From: Maratus speciosus
Taxonomy: Eukaryota; Arthropoda; Arachnida; Araneae; Salticidae
NCBI GenBank assembly: GCA_963932465.1
Contig: OZ010791.1
Span: 324,093,283 to 324,157,282, forward strand
Reading direction: 5' to 3'
Length of the DNA: 64,000 nt
Shown: positions 37,240 to 50,153 of the stretch, piece after piece
How positions within the stretch are numbered: position 1 is the first letter of the stretch
Layout: each line of letters opens with the position of its first letter
Translations under genes and position numbers: made by a program
The notes under the pieces: generated by a model
The model's input: the letters and a program-made list of their open reading frames with translations, nothing else
Databases searched by the model: none
Told to the model about the DNA's origin: nothing

Positions 37240-38640
37240 TAGTCTAAAACGTTAAATGAATTAGTAAACTACGCTATGACCACACTGAAATGTTTACTCC
37301 ACAAAATTTTACTTTTTATTTTTCGTGGGAAATGTATTATTATATGTATGAAAAATAATTAAACAAAATAAAGAGGTAAAGTACAATTTCGAACATAATA
37401 CTGTATACTTTAACAACATTAGGGCTTTTCACGGGTCCTATACATCGAATTACATTATTTAGAATGTAGATTAATAAAATATATGAAATGTATTTTATTT
37501 ACTTTTAGAGAGTGCATTTCCCAGCCTATTTAGAACGGGGTCTTTTAACAACACTTTAACATTTAATACCAGCAATTCCGTACAGTATTTTTCACCTTAT
37601 TTAATCCAAGGATTCTACGATTATATAAGCTAAAAATCACTGTTGTTATATTCTGATAACGAAAAATAAAAACCATATGCACCTTAATTCGAACGGATAT
37701 TCGATACCCGTCCCGATAAGATGGTCAAAAAAAAAAAAAAAAAAAAAAGGAAGATATATAAATCTTTTTTTTTTTTTTTTTTAACAAAATTTTTAGAGTT
37801 TGCAGAACAAAGTTACACTAATAGATAATAAATCCTACATAATGATTAAATGATATAACACATTCTTACGTTTCTGTCTGATTGGTGGGAAATTAGATAT
37901 TTCCCGAGTTTTGGCCAAAAACTCAATTCTTATGGGGTACAGAATTGGATACAGGTTAATATAGTAACCACATACGGCAAGGACTGTCCATTCTGCCTTT
38001 ATCATTTCACTAAATTTACAATGATTAACAATATACTAGGATTTATATTTTACAATATCCTTGTTTTGCAAGGATTTTTTGTTACTAACAAACTGTCATT
38101 TATCATTTTCAAACTGGAAAGAATGCTCATAGTGGGTTGTTTCGTTATGCATATTTTATTTTAATTATTACTATTCTTCGTCATGACTCGATCATGGACT
38201 TCAAAGCAAATTAATATTTATGATTTTTTATCCAAAAAAAAGGTATAGATTTTTTTTTTTTTTGAAAACACATATCACATACATGTAAATGATTGATATT
38301 TGCTTGAATCAACTTTCTTAGAAAAAAAATAGAAAGAAATTTTTTTTTAAGTTCAAAATGACTTACTTTTTATTTAAATTTTCATTTTTAAAATTTTTAT
38401 ATCGTTTTCAATTATTAAATATTTATTTCTAAGGTACAGTTTTAACATCCTTTTTTCATTTGAAAAGAATTTATTAAATTTTATTTGCTTAAATTTTCTC
38501 AATTATTTTAACTAAGTTGTATTTATATTGAATATACAAATTTTGAGGGGGGGGGGGAACGTTCTTTAAGTGAATTTCACCTCTCAGTATTTAAGTATCA
38601 ATTTAATAAATTTGCGTTGATGATTTTTCTTATTGCAATA
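37240..38640. other. AT-rich intergenic stretch
   Basis: No gene. Adjacent A (37728-37748) and T (37766-37782) tracts could form a hairpin. G10 tract near 38546. Confidence 0.4.
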
Positions 38641-39316
38641 AAACTTTATATATACTTAAAACATAAAAATTGCATTTTATACAGAAAAAAGGTGTTTAAT
38701 TGAATATGTAAGAGTTTCCTATAGAAATTATTTTGCCAATAAATGCAAATGAATTATTATCTACTTTTAAATGCAATGGATATCTATACCAAATAAATTA
38801 ACACACTCCAAAAAATATCAACCTTTCTATTTTCTTTGCTATAAAGAAAAACACAGTCATGAAGATATCCTTAAGGATAAATTTCCGAAAAATAGCAGAT
38901 CCCAACAGAGAGGAATAAACTTACACAACTCCATAAAAGTCTCATAAAACTAACGCAAACAAAATGAGATCCTCTAAAATTTTGAGTGAGAGTAGGTAAT
39001 ATTAGAGAAAAGCATGCTACGAGAATTTTTAGGCTCAAAATTCACTTTAAAATATTGTATAGTAATATTCCGTGGAAGTAATTTTATTTAAAGCAGCATG
39101 AATATGCAAGTGTTATGAGAATCAAGAAAATTAAAATCATTTTATACAATCAGAAAAATATTTTACATTAAGCATGTGAAAAATATGTATGTGTGTATAT
39201 TTAAAAATATATAATTTGCATTAATATGAATGAACATGCACACACATAAATGCATGGTAGCCAAAATTAAGCTTAGTATTTGAAAGATTCCGCAAGCTGA
39301 ACTATTTAGAATATCT

Positions 39317-39588
39317 CACATTGTAAAATAAAAAAAAAAAAAAAATGCGACCAGTTTTCCTGTAGGAATCGGGAAAAAATAGTTGCCCTAATCGTACTGG
39401 AAAACTTTCCGACTCAGCTCGGTATAAAATCAGTAAAATCGGAATAAAATCCGTAAAATACAGTTTTATTCACTATTTACTTTTTTTACGGATTTTATTC
39501 CGAGCTGGGTCGGAAAATTTTCCGGTACGATAAGGGCAACAATTTTTCCGATTCCTACAGGAAAACTGGTCGGATTTGTTTTACAGTG
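39317..39588. mobile_element. Palindromic MITE, CAC(A)TTGTAAAA/TTTTACAGTG ends
   Basis: The arms pair almost throughout (CGACCAGTTTTCCTGTAGGA with its complement at 39549-39573), with a short AT centre near 39455. The other copy of the host duplication lacks it, confirming it as an insertion. The left end contains a 17-base A tract. Flanking TA is not preserved. Confidence 0.85.
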
Positions 39589-40077
39589 CACATAAATTTT
39601 ACATTTATGATCTGTTTAACATTCGGAGAATAATTATACAACTAACAATGAGTTAAAATATTTCTCATATCTCATTTTTGCCGAAGAAGAGTGGAATTTG
39701 TACTGCTTTACGTATTACAGTATAGCAAGAGTATTTCTAAACATAACTTATACGACACAATGGCGCCGAATTAGAATTTCACAATTAACAAAAAATAATT
39801 ATTTTGACGTAAAAATTTTGCAACTGTTATCTAATTTTAAATGCAATTTGCATTTATCACTAATAAATTAGCCTCCTCCGAAAATCCCAAACTTTCTATA
39901 TTCTTAGTTTTAAACAAAAATACAGCCTTGAAGATATCTTTAAGGATAAATTTCACAGAAATTGCAGATACCAACAGGCAGGAATTAACTTATTGTACTC
40001 TATAAAAGTCTCATAAAACCAACGCAAAAAATGAGATGCTCTAAAATTTTGAGGAACAGTAGATAATATTAGAAATA

Positions 40078-40158
40078 AACGGTCAAATGCGAGCAGTACT
40101 CGCGCACAGAGGGTTCCGTAGAATAAATATATAAATTTGTAATTGTAAAAAAAAAATT

Positions 40159-40203
<45 letters not shown>

Positions 40204-42472
40204 GCTAAAAGAATACTAAGATTTTGTAAAAAGTTATAAAACATAGGGTTGGTTATAACTATATATATTAGAAAAGTGTAAATGGGTATGCCATGAAAGT
40301 TCAAAGAGATATGGAACCTAAATAATATCAAATATAGCTATTCGTATTACTCTTTTTTTAATATTATCCTAATCCGTTTATGATGAACTTAATTCGGTAC
40401 TGACAATAAAAGCAATGCATAGTTAAACTTCATTTGGCATTTCTTGAAACTAAATTCAGCGTAGTAATAACCTTTATTTCTACAGTGTAGCTAAAACAAA
40501 ACCTTTGTTCAAAGTTTAACTTTCGCATTGTGCTAAACGCGCTTCGAATTGAGGTCTCAAAGTTGCAACGCCGCCTCGTTCAGAGCCGCGTTTTTCCAGA
40601 TAGGTGTTTGATTAACTTTTAAAGTCACTCGAGGCGTATTGAGAAATACAATCAATGCAAACTATCGCGAATCCCACAGTATTTATGCGATTCATTCTAA
40701 TTAAATCCTTCGAGGGCGATGCCTTCAAAAAAACGGACTCCTAATTTTAATTCCAAAACAGACAAACGGCACCAAGAATATTTAATTAAAATTTTCCTTT
40801 TATCATGTACGTGAAAATAAGCAAATTCGCATTTTCTAATAAATTCATTTATAAATTCTGGTGTCAGTTCATTATTTCATAAGTTTATAAATAGAATTAC
40901 TCCATGACGGAAAGGATTAAGTGGTCGCAGGACTCTTAAAGCTACAAAATTTAAGAAATTTTAATTTTTTTAGATGTTAAACTCCTATCTTTTTCTGAAT
41001 ATTTTGATATAATTGTTTCCTTGAAATTCCCATTAGAACAGAAGTTTTGGCTTTTATAATTATACCCGCTCAATAGCTGAAGCGGCGTTTCCGAAACTTT
41101 AAATTCATTATTTTCCAAATGGCGTTTTTTGGGCATAACGCGCAGGATACCTCAAAAACTTCTGAATATTTTTTCATGAAATTTTCAAAATATATATTTC
41201 ATGTTAGTCTGTATAAACTGAACCCAAAATTTCCTTTTTATTGTTCAAAAAAATATTTTTTAGGTGAATTTACTGTTGGAATTTTCAAAATTGTGTATTA
41301 GCTAAATGCAACATTGCATTAAAAATATAAAAATGCTTTAAATACAAATTTATTTAAGTGCAGGGAAATTATTGCAATCTTAAGTATAAGTAAGCACCAA
41401 AATTTTCATTCTAGTTGCAATATTTATTTTGTAATCCTGCGCGTAAACTGTTATGCCAATTTTTTGTTCGACAAATTTCTAACAGTTTCGAGCCCCCTAT
41501 AAATACTAATTCTGTATCTTGTAATTTTTTAAATACTTGAAACGAAAGAACATACTTATATCTTTCATTCCAATTAAAATTTTGTTTTAAAATCATATTC
41601 ATTTTAAGACATTAAATGTTGAAAATGGTCTTTTTTTCATTTTTTCCACTTTTTAGAGTCCCGAGACCCCTTAAATTAGTATGTTTTTAACAATTTGACG
41701 TTTATTGTTGTATACTGTTACTGGACATTACATTACACATATATATCATTAAAAGTTGCTAACTAGGCATAGAGTACGCCGCCCCTGTCCTTGTGTATGT
41801 CCAAACTGACCGTACCTTTAAGGTTAATATCACGGCTAATTACCGATGATTTTTTTCGAAAATCATTATCAACAATGCTTTATTCTTCTGCAACGATAGG
41901 TATATTCAGCGATGCTCAACAGTTTTTCTGAATGCCCGTACATCGACATTTGTGTATAACAGAAAAATGCTAATTACTCAAAAACTATGTGACCTAGGGT
42001 AATCGCTATAAATTTCCGGCAAGGTTTATATTAACGTCTACTACCTCTAATGTTTTCATAATTTTACTTTCAGTATATTCAGAATTAGATGGGGGGGGGG
42101 AGGACATATTTTTGCGATACATTTTCAACAATATCTTTGAAAATATAATACCTAAAATTAAAAGGAATGTATTTTTAAGTTCAGCGTTTCAAAAGCTTTC
42201 ACAGGATACCTCACATGATATACAAAGAAAAGATTTTTTTTTCAAGTAGCATAATTAGCCCCTCTACTTTTTTACTAAATATATTTATGAATGTTTATTA
42301 ATCTGAAAATATGTGGCTCTATGGTCTTTATTTTTTCCCCGAATTTGAACTTTCCACGTTCCATAGTTTACGAGTAAAATAGTTGTGACAGACAAACAGA
42401 CGGACGGACAGACACAGGAGTGATCTTATAATGGTTCAGTTTTTACTTTCTAAGTACGGAACCCTAAAAAGC
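40078..42472. mobile_element. 2.4-kb element with AGGGTTCCGTA/TACGGAACCCT ends
   Basis: Near the left end GCGAGCAGTACTCGCGC precedes AGGGTTCCGTA (40108). The right end has a GACAGACGGACGG tract (about 42388-42412), then TACGGAACCCT (42458-42468). Homology of the host duplication stops at about 40078 and restarts at about 42470, giving independent borders. From memory, the palindromic GCGAG...CTCGCGC plus AGGGTTCCGTA arrangement is widespread in arthropod repeats. Interior frames (41119-41301, 41411-41602) are short, opposite in strand and partly inverted copies of each other. A 43-base A tract lies near the left end. Confidence 0.65.
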
Positions 42473-42623
42473 AGGCGACAGGAATTTTTAAGAAAAGCAC
42501 AGTACTTTGAAATATTGTACAGTAATACACCGTGAATAAAATTTTAATAAAATATTTTATACGAAATGTGTGCAAATTATAAGTGCATGTGCGTACGTAA
42601 AAAAATATTATTTGCATTAAGAA

Positions 42624-43036
42624 GGTTGGTCAGTCATATCTCAAATTTCCCTCTCTAATCTTAAACCATCGGGAGACGAATGCAATATTATTTTTTAACG
42701 ATGTTCTGGGGAAATTAACATTTTTGACTTTTTTTACCTGTGTACTCTTCTTAAAGAATGGATGTTAGTCTTCAAAATATTTCCGAAATGCATGATTAGT
42801 TTACTATTTTATGTTAAATTCGTGCTATATTTGCTTCACACTTCAGAAAAATTTAAGCATATATTTTAGAAATATTTTGAAAACCAAAAGAATAAAATAA
42901 AATAAAAGACATCCTTTAAGAAGAGCACACAGAAAAAAAACATTAATTTCCCTTAAAAGTTATTTAAAAAATAAGAATGCATTCCAGTGCCGTAGATTTA
43001 ACATTGGTCACGGAAATTTGATATCTGACTGACCAG
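42624..43036. mobile_element. Foldback MITE, ~140-bp arms
   Basis: GGTTGGTCAGTCATATCTCAAATTTCC-type end (42624 onward) pairs with the 43010-43036 end; inner arms share CTCTTCTTAAAG. The paralogous position in the first copy of the duplication (about 39220) is uninterrupted, which confirms insertion. Confidence 0.8.
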
Positions 43037-43080
43037 CGCCCACATGCACGGTGATCTTAATTAAACTCAGCGTTTGAAAG

Positions 43081-43818
43081 ACTCCGCGATCTAATATGTA
43101 TAGCATATTTCAATTACATTTGATATTTTTGCTATATTTATATAAGTAAAACAATTAGCCAAAATATTTCTCAATTCCCATTTTCGTTGTAGAAGCATGA
43201 ACTTGATACTTTACGTGTTACAGCTTGGATAAACTTGTTCTAAACTTATAGGACCTAGTATCGATCATAAAGTGGAATTTCATAACTGTGTTTGAAAAAG
43301 AACTATATTTATTCAAATGTATTTTTACTCCGCGATCTAATATGTATAGAATATTTCAATTACATTTGATATTTTTGCAATATTTATATAAGTAAAACAT
43401 TTAGCCAAAATATTTCTCAATTCCCATTTTCGTTGTAGAAGCATGAACTTGATACTTTACGTGTTACAGCCTGGATAAACTTGTTCTAAACTTATAGGAC
43501 CTAGTATTGATCATAAAGTGGAATTTCATAACTTTGTTTGAAAAAGAACTATATTTATTAAAATGTATTTTTACTCCGCGATCTAATATGTATAGAATAT
43601 TTCAATTACATTTGATATTTTTGCTATATTTATATAAATAAAACAATTAGCCAAAATATTTCTCAATTCCCATTTTCGTTGTAGAAGTATGAACTTGATA
43701 CTTTACGTGTTACAGCCTTTATAAATTTGTTCTAAACTCATTGGACCTAGTATCGGTCATAAAGTGGAATTTCATAACTTTGTTTGAAAAAGAACTATAT
43801 TTATGCAAATGCATTTTT
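43081..43818 (+). repeat. Three tandem copies of a 246-bp unit
   Basis: Copies start at ACTCCGCGATC at 43081, 43327 and 43573 and differ at only a few positions each. The unit is an amplified part of the surrounding 1.07-kb duplication. It is non-coding and its near identity points to recent unequal exchange. Confidence 0.95.
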
Positions 43819-45827
43819 ATAGGATGAAAAACAACATTTTAAACACTTTTTTGATACTGGGGCTATAGCTATAAAAATAACAGTTTAGGAATTTGCTATT
43901 GGTCAGTGAAGAGAAGGGATGCCCTGTATACGGTAGGGAATAAGGTTTCTTATTATTTTCGTTTTGTTACACTCAACTAGGAAAGAAAATTGTCCAAAAA
44001 CTACAACTCTACTCGAAATAAAATCGTAGAATTTTTTGAACGTTAAGACACAAATGAATTACCAGTTTCAATGATGATACATACAGTGCATTTTCTGAAT
44101 CATCAGTGCTTTTACGCTTGCTGTGTGGAAACGAAATTTTGCTGAAATACTAGAATTACCAAATAAAAAAAATTAACGTCATTATGTTTAGTAATGTTTT
44201 TTGATTAAAAATATTCAATGCGATTTCTGTAATTCTACAAAAACGTGAATCATTAAGCTTATTTTATTACTTTTCTCCTTTCTTAAGAGTCTAAATTTAG
44301 ATTTTCAAGATATTTGGAAAATATAGCTGATATGTTGCACTGTTTTTAAAATGAAATTGGTTATTGTATAGTCAGAATGGTATGATGTTACTGAGGTAGC
44401 ATATGTTTAATGATTTGGAGCTTTAGATAGTTGATTTTATTGACAGTAAATATTGTTTGAAATGGAAAATAAAAGAATTTTCAGTGGAGGTTTCACTCCT
44501 TTGGGTAGACCTTTCCGAATATTTTTAAATTTTGCATTGCTTTGTATCCATCACGTGTGTATATTGTTCCCCTATAGCGGCTTCGTGATTTTCCTTTTTT
44601 TTACATTCTGATTTGATCTTTAAACTTGGCACCTACCGTTGAACATAATGCCTGTCGTTGAACTTAACGCAATTGCAAAATTTTAAACTTGTTTTTCTCG
44701 AAACAGTATTTTTCAAACAATTGGGCAACCATTTTTCTCGAGAATTATTTGACTGATTTCCTTCATTACTTTTAATTTAAATAAAGGTAATTTTTTTCTG
44801 GATGTTATTATTGTCTGGAGGTTTGGAGGAAATTATTCCATCGGAAGAAATAATTTTCATTGATAATTTCTTTTAAGCTCGCATATGGTAAAAAAAAAAA
44901 AAAAAAAGTTTGTTCAAATGACAGCAGTTTTGTCAAAAATCAACTTTGTAAACTATATGTCTGTGTAAGCTACAGAGAGTTTAATGCATTTGCATAATTT
45001 GACGACTCAATTTATTTCGGATGCTTGTGATCGGAGGAAGAAGACCGTCCGATTGCGAGTTCACGGTGTGCACATACAGTAACACCCCGTTACATAAGAC
45101 GCATTATTCATCATTCTTTTTTTATTACTTATTTATTTATATATATTTTTTACACACAGGTATTTAAATACACGAGTGAAATATCAATTCATATAATGCA
45201 AAAACTTACAAAGGTGATACAGTATAACCTCAAAATTCCAGCATCGCCGGGTCTGAGACTAAGCCTGGTTTTTGAAATTTCCGAATTTTTGAAGGAATAT
45301 CAAAAGTACTTCGGATATTCTTAATAGCGACTTTATTCGTAATTTAATTCATAACCAAGTGATAAGTATGCGACAAAAAAGAGAGAAAAATAAATATTTA
45401 AAGTAATCTTACTTTAATTAATATGTTCTATGTTACAAATAATAATTTAAAAAAATGTAATAAACAGTAAAAATCATTTTCTTCTCATGTAATCGTTAAT
45501 ATGATTTGCTTCATTTTTTTGGCTGTTCTTTAACAAGTTTTTCTTATATTTTATGCGAGCAAAGAATACCTATTTTGGAACTACAGTTTCGTTTCTCTAA
45601 AGGGGAAATAATTCTCCAGTTAAATTTATGCATTTTTCAGTGATTCTGTTTCTTCTATCGGCTCCTCGATCTCGTCCCTTGAGCTGCTACTAGCAGTATT
45701 GGCGATTCTATTGCGGACATATATTACCAGCTCCAAGTTTTTTTGGCCTTCTTAATGTTCTAGGAATTAATCGGATCTGACAATCAGGAGACAGGGATCC
45801 GTTTAGGAAGAAATCGGGTCCTTTAAA
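43819..45827. other. AT-rich intergenic stretch with a possible pogo-like end at 45224
   Basis: TACAGTATAACCTCAAAATTCC (begins about 45221) resembles a pogo/Tigger terminal repeat, but no partner end was found. A17-19 tract at 44889. Nothing else recognised. Confidence 0.4.
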
Positions 45828-46035
45828 GAACCCTTCACAAAATTTTTCATTTCAAAACAGAACCCTCACAAAAATTTTATCTCAAAACAGGACCCTTCAC
45901 AAAACTTTTCACCTTAAAACAGGACCCTTCACAAAACTTTTCACCTTAAAACAGGACCCTTCACAAAATTCTTTATCTTAAAAATAGGCCTTTTACAAAA
46001 ATGTTCTATCTCTAAACTGAATATTTCACAAATTT
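45828..46035 (+). repeat. Minisatellite, ~36-38-bp unit, about six copies
   Basis: Units of the type ACAGGACCCTTCACAAAACT repeat from 45828. The central three are almost identical and the outer ones decay on both sides. No open frame. Confidence 0.9.
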
Positions 46036-46061
46036 AATCATTTAAAAGTAAAATCAGACCT

Positions 46062-46395
46062 GAGGAATGGGGGGCTCTCCCCCTTAATTTAGATGAATGG
46101 GTCTGTCATGCAAAAATATTCGATTTGCTCGAAAATTGGTATACCGGTTAATTATGTTAAGCAGCTTCCCTGGTCAGATTTGGAAGTTCATTACTTATGT
46201 ATAAAGAGTGGAAAGGACGACTACCCTCCCCCCCCCCCCTTAATTTAAATAAACGGTTTTTTCATGCAGAATTTTTCGATTTGCTCCAAATTTCATTTAC
46301 CGGTTTATTAAGTTAAGGACTTGACTAGATTTGGAGGTTGTTTGGTTAAGTATAAAGGGGGGAAACGGGGGCTAATCCCTTCATTTATTTTTTGA
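46062..46395 (+). repeat. Two diverged ~157-bp direct repeats
   Basis: CCTTAATTTA-A-GAATGG (46082) and its counterpart at 46239 begin similar blocks through TTCGATTTGCTC and TACCGGTT(A/T)ATTA. Each block starts with a C tract (C13 at the second). Confidence 0.75.
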
Positions 46396-47292
46396 GGGGA
46401 ATTTAATTTGAAATAAGAGTATAATATACAATTAGTGTGAATAGCCTGTGAGCGCAATGCCATCAGTTTAACTGGGCAATATTCTTTTTAGTTACATTTC
46501 AATTAATTAATTTAAAAACTACACGTCGATTACGTTCCGACATTTCGGAGATATTCCGAAATGTTTTGTCTCTTTACTCAAGGAAATTGGATGGATCGAT
46601 GGAGATGGGACCAATTCTGATGTTATTTATTGAGAAAAAATCAATGAAAGATAGGTATGTTTTAAACAAATAAACAAAAATAAGTTAGATTTATATTCAT
46701 GTAAGGAAATTATAGAATATTAATGAAAAAAAAAAAAAAACAAATAACACATACAGAAATGAATGATAATTTATGCCTTGCGGTTGCAGTGCAATTGAGA
46801 CAGATAAAGACAAAAAGATCTAAAAAGATTCCATACATCTTTATTAAAACATTACTAAATGTTTCATTCAAAAAAGGACATATTTTGTGAAACTTATTCA
46901 AAATGTTGATAATAACATTCGCATCACGCTAATGAGTCACATGGTTAATATAAAATTAATGGTATTATACATAGTTTCATTAACACTGAATTTTTTTAAA
47001 CAAATTTTAAAATTGCCTAATCCTCGCAATCATATGTATGATATAATGAAGTAAAGTAAAAAAAAAAAGTATCCCTGTTAATTCTGCCTTTCTGTCAAGT
47101 AGTTTAGGAATTATTTATTGTGCAGGTGTAACTTTTTGAACTCCGAATGGGAAATTAATTGTTAAACGTTGGCAAACGGGTTTTAATGTAGGTAGTTTTT
47201 AAAGCATTCCTCAAAAATTACTCGTCTTAATAAGCTGTAATTTTGGAATCCCATAATTGAAGTATCTAAAATCGATATTTGGCAAAATATTA
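46396..47292. other. AT-rich spacer
   Basis: No gene or repeat recognised. Confidence 0.4.
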
Positions 47293-47820
47293 GGTTGAAC
47301 AAAAAGTTCTGGGAAATTTTTAATCTAATATTTACCAGAACTTGTATCGTATGTAGGAGTACTTGTGGTATATCTATAGGACTTCGGGAATTTCGGCTCC
47401 AAAATGTTTATTGAACAGCATGATTTTCGTGTATTGATCCGGCATTATCGGAGAAAAGGTCTAACGATTCTGAAAGCCGTTGATGAGTTTGCACAGTTGG
47501 ACGGCGTCGAAATTCTTCCACACCCTACCTGCAGTCCAGGCGTGGCTCCATCCGATTATGGCCTATTTCGATTAATGCAACACTTTTCAAGGGCCGTCGA
47601 TTTGAGTCCTTTAATGATGTTGAAGAAGCATGTCAAGAATTTTTCGATTCCAAGGAGCCGCCATGGTACTTCCAGCAAAATCCGGAATCTGGCAGAACGA
47701 TGACAGAAATTCGTGGACTATGATGGTCTCTACTTTGAAGAATAGTCCTTGTTGTTTTTGCAGTTAATTTTCACATAACAACGCAACTTTCACAAAATTC
47801 CCAGAACTTTTTGCGAAACC
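47293..47820 (+). mobile_element. Internally deleted mariner element
   Basis: 528 bp with imperfect inverted ends GGTTGAACAAAAAGTTCTGGG and CCCAGAACTTTTTGCGAAACC, flanked by TA at 47291-47292 and 47821-47822, as expected for mariner. Of the roughly 1 kb transposase gene only short N- and C-terminal parts remain, so most of the DDD catalytic core is deleted. It cannot move without an active relative. Confidence 0.93.
47404..47740 (+). pseudogene. Mariner transposase remnant
   Basis: The frame starts MFIEQHDFRVLIRHY, which resembles the helix-turn-helix end of mariner transposases, then jumps to AVDEFAQLDGVE and PHPTCSPGVAPSDYGLF. The last is the conserved segment around the third catalytic Asp (SPD-x-APSDYHLF type); here the Asp of SPD is Gly. 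A frameshift follows: the segment for EEACQEFFDSKEPPWYFQQ continues in another phase from about 47620. The expected YFEE end is visible near 47730. Non-functional. Confidence 0.88.
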
Positions 47821-47822
47821 TA

Positions 47823-49575
47823 GTATTTATAGGTTACAATATATATTGTTTTCTATCATTAATTTCATCATTTATATGTATATCAGTACCAGTATCGTGT
47901 TTATAGGATGATCTGTATAACGTTATGTTCTTTTTTTTCCCTCCGAATGTATTTTATTATAACTTTAAAAAGACATAGATTATTATTTTGAAATATTTAA
48001 ATATTATATCACTTAAAGATATATAATACGGAAATTTTATTTTATATTTTATAATGTCACAGAAATGTAAATTAGAATGTCAAATTATAGTATGAATATT
48101 TTGCATTTACATTGTTTTCCATTGGAAAGTGTAATTTAAACTTCAAGTTGGCAATTAAAGTTACCTTGTTCAGAAAAATTGAAAATTTATTTAATTTTTT
48201 AATATTTTATACATAAAGTTTCAAGTATAGAACAAAGAATCTTTATCTATATCTTGCAAATATGTTATATGTCATTTAATTTGAAAACTGCGTGAATTAG
48301 TCTGTGAGAACTAATGGTAAGTAAATTCACGATTGTCTTAAAATTTACAACAGTACAATCGTTGAAAGATTAAAATAATAAATTTAGTGACCAAAGAATC
48401 TCCCAGTGTTAAATATTAATTATAGCACATTAAAAATTTTAGAGGCATAAAAAATCATGCGACTTTCTTGTTATTCATATTTAATATATTGTAAAAGTCT
48501 TTAAATTAAACATGCAATATAATTATACATATCCATTTCAAAATGTTAAATCTCTTTTGCTTGAATATATACAGACATTTCATAACTCAATGAAAATAAA
48601 TTATGACTCTTCAAATTGGAACTTCCTTTTTCATAATTATAGAGGAATATACATACATATTGTGAATATATTACATATGTAAATATGTGACATATTATTA
48701 ATATGTCTTATGAAAACAAACAGGGACATGCAAGCAATTCATTTTTTGACATCTCTTCATATTTAAACTGATAAAATTATTTTCAGAAATATTGTCAAAA
48801 GAAAGAGTCTTTTTATATTCTTAAATCGCAAAGTTAAAGCATTTATTCTTCTTGTTTGTTTAAAGTGAAAATTAAAGTCAAAATATGTTTAAACAGTTTG
48901 CTTTTGTTTCATTCTATAAGCGAAATTTTTATTAGTTTATTTTTCTTCTTTCTTGTTTGAATGCAATTTTGTGAATTCTGTCTGAGACACGTTTTCTGAA
49001 TTTGTTAAGACATCTACTTGAAAATAATTTACCAGTCAAACGGATTTTATGTGTTGTAAGGAGGTTTTTTAAACAATATTTCTCGCTCTCAATAACGCCA
49101 AAACTTTTGATTTATTTTAAGAGTCATTTTTGATGCATATTTTATGCAAAATGATTTTTAACCAATTTAGAATCGAATGTATTTGGTTTATAATCGAATC
49201 GTTTTTACATGTTTCAAAAAATGAAGTAATTTTCATTTAGAAGAGATTATATTTTTACGTTATCACTTTTCCTCTTTTTCGCTTTGTCGTGTCCATAAAT
49301 TCGGTTCAAAACGGCCACTTTAATAGCCTTTTCTGAAGGATATTCTGCCTTCAACTGTAAATAGTAAAACAGTTTGATTAAAAAAATTCTGAATAAGAGC
49401 ACTTGCCTATTCATAAAAGTAATTTTACAATAAACATTCAATGAAAATGATATTCAAGAAATGTAATTGTATTATTTTTATAGTCATCTAGAATTATATT
49501 TTTTGCGTAATGTCATAATTAAACATGTAACATAGTAGATGTTTGCGGTTTTAATCGGGCTTTAATATCGGTATA
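47823..49575. other. AT-rich intergenic stretch
   Basis: No gene recognised. The small minus frame at 49247-49441 has no family resemblance. Confidence 0.4.
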
Positions 49576-49617
49576 GGCAGGGTCGGAGCATATAGGACAA
49601 ATTTTATTGTTCTCACC

Positions 49618-49918
49618 AGTATCTTTTATCGAATCCCAGTAGCGTAGTGGTCAGCACGCCTGTCTGCCACAGGTCGCGCGTTCTGCTCCCGGCTGGGCAA
49701 GGTTCACTCAACCTTTCATCCCTTCGGGGTCAATAAAATGAGTGCCAAGCTAGCTTGGGAACTAAACACCGAGGGTCTCGCGTTGGGCTGACCACCCGGC
49801 CGGGGCACATGCTGCATAGCATCTCGGGGGCCATGGTCAAGTAAACAGAGTTGGGCACAATAGGCCCTGGTCCTTCGTGGATCTTTCAGCCACAGGTTTA
49901 GTTTTAGTATCTTTTATC
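49618..49918. other. 13-bp target site duplication around the SINE
   Basis: AGTATCTTTTATC at 49618-49630 and 49906-49918 is an exact direct repeat. Its length is typical of LINE-driven target-primed insertion. Confidence 0.92.
49631..49905 (+). mobile_element. tRNA-derived SINE
   Basis: The 275-bp body begins with a tRNA-like head (49635-49697): acceptor-like CCCAG/CTGGG, A box TAGCGTAGTGG, a loop with CTGCCAC as in tRNA-Gly(GCC), and a degenerate B box GCGTTCTGCTCC. A GC-rich body follows, with CATCCCTTCGGGGTCAATAA, which from memory recalls conserved central segments of invertebrate SINEs. It is the most GC-rich part of the window. The 3' end is T-rich (GGTTTAGTTTT), not poly(A). Retroposition would need a partner LINE in trans; none is in the window. 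Confidence 0.9.
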
Positions 49919-50153
49919 AATAATCTTCAAGATATAACTTCATAAGATATGCAGTAGGAATATATAATGAAGAATATTGATAAAAGGTACTGATAAGAAC
50001 AATAAAATTTGTCCTATATGCTCCGCCCCGTGCTACAGAGAATCAGAATAGTACACAACTCTAAATAAATAGCTGTTTTGTTCCACCTGGAAAATTATTA
50101 AATACCCTTTTATTTATCCCTTTGTGTCAATTGAAATTATAACTACATATTCA

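Larger units (their letters stand above)
38700..43080. repeat. Tandem duplication (~1.07-kb offset), each copy carrying different insertions
   Basis: The unit at about 38700-39740 is repeated from about 39770 to 40078 and resumes at about 42470-43080. Shared landmarks include CTTTAAGGATAAATTTC-like words (38870 and 39943), AAAAGTCTCATAAAAC and TTTGAAAGA(T/C)TCCGC. Copy one is interrupted by 39317-39588. Copy two is interrupted by 40078-42470 and 42624-43036. Confidence 0.8.
49576..50034. mobile_element. Palindromic MITE split by a SINE
   Basis: Arms 49585-49630 and 49971-50026 are reverse complements, sharing CGGAGCATATAGGACAAATTT (described from 49584) and AACAATAAAATTTGTCC. Without the SINE the element is about 170 bp with a short inner palindrome. 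Confidence 0.85.

Noticed and set aside
43081..43818. Direct repeats resembling a CRISPR array
   Set aside because: The 246-bp units are contiguous with no unique spacers; this is a tandem satellite-like repeat in a eukaryotic context.
45221..45300. Pogo-like terminal repeat
   Set aside because: Only one end seen; without a partner or TA pair it is not called as an element.
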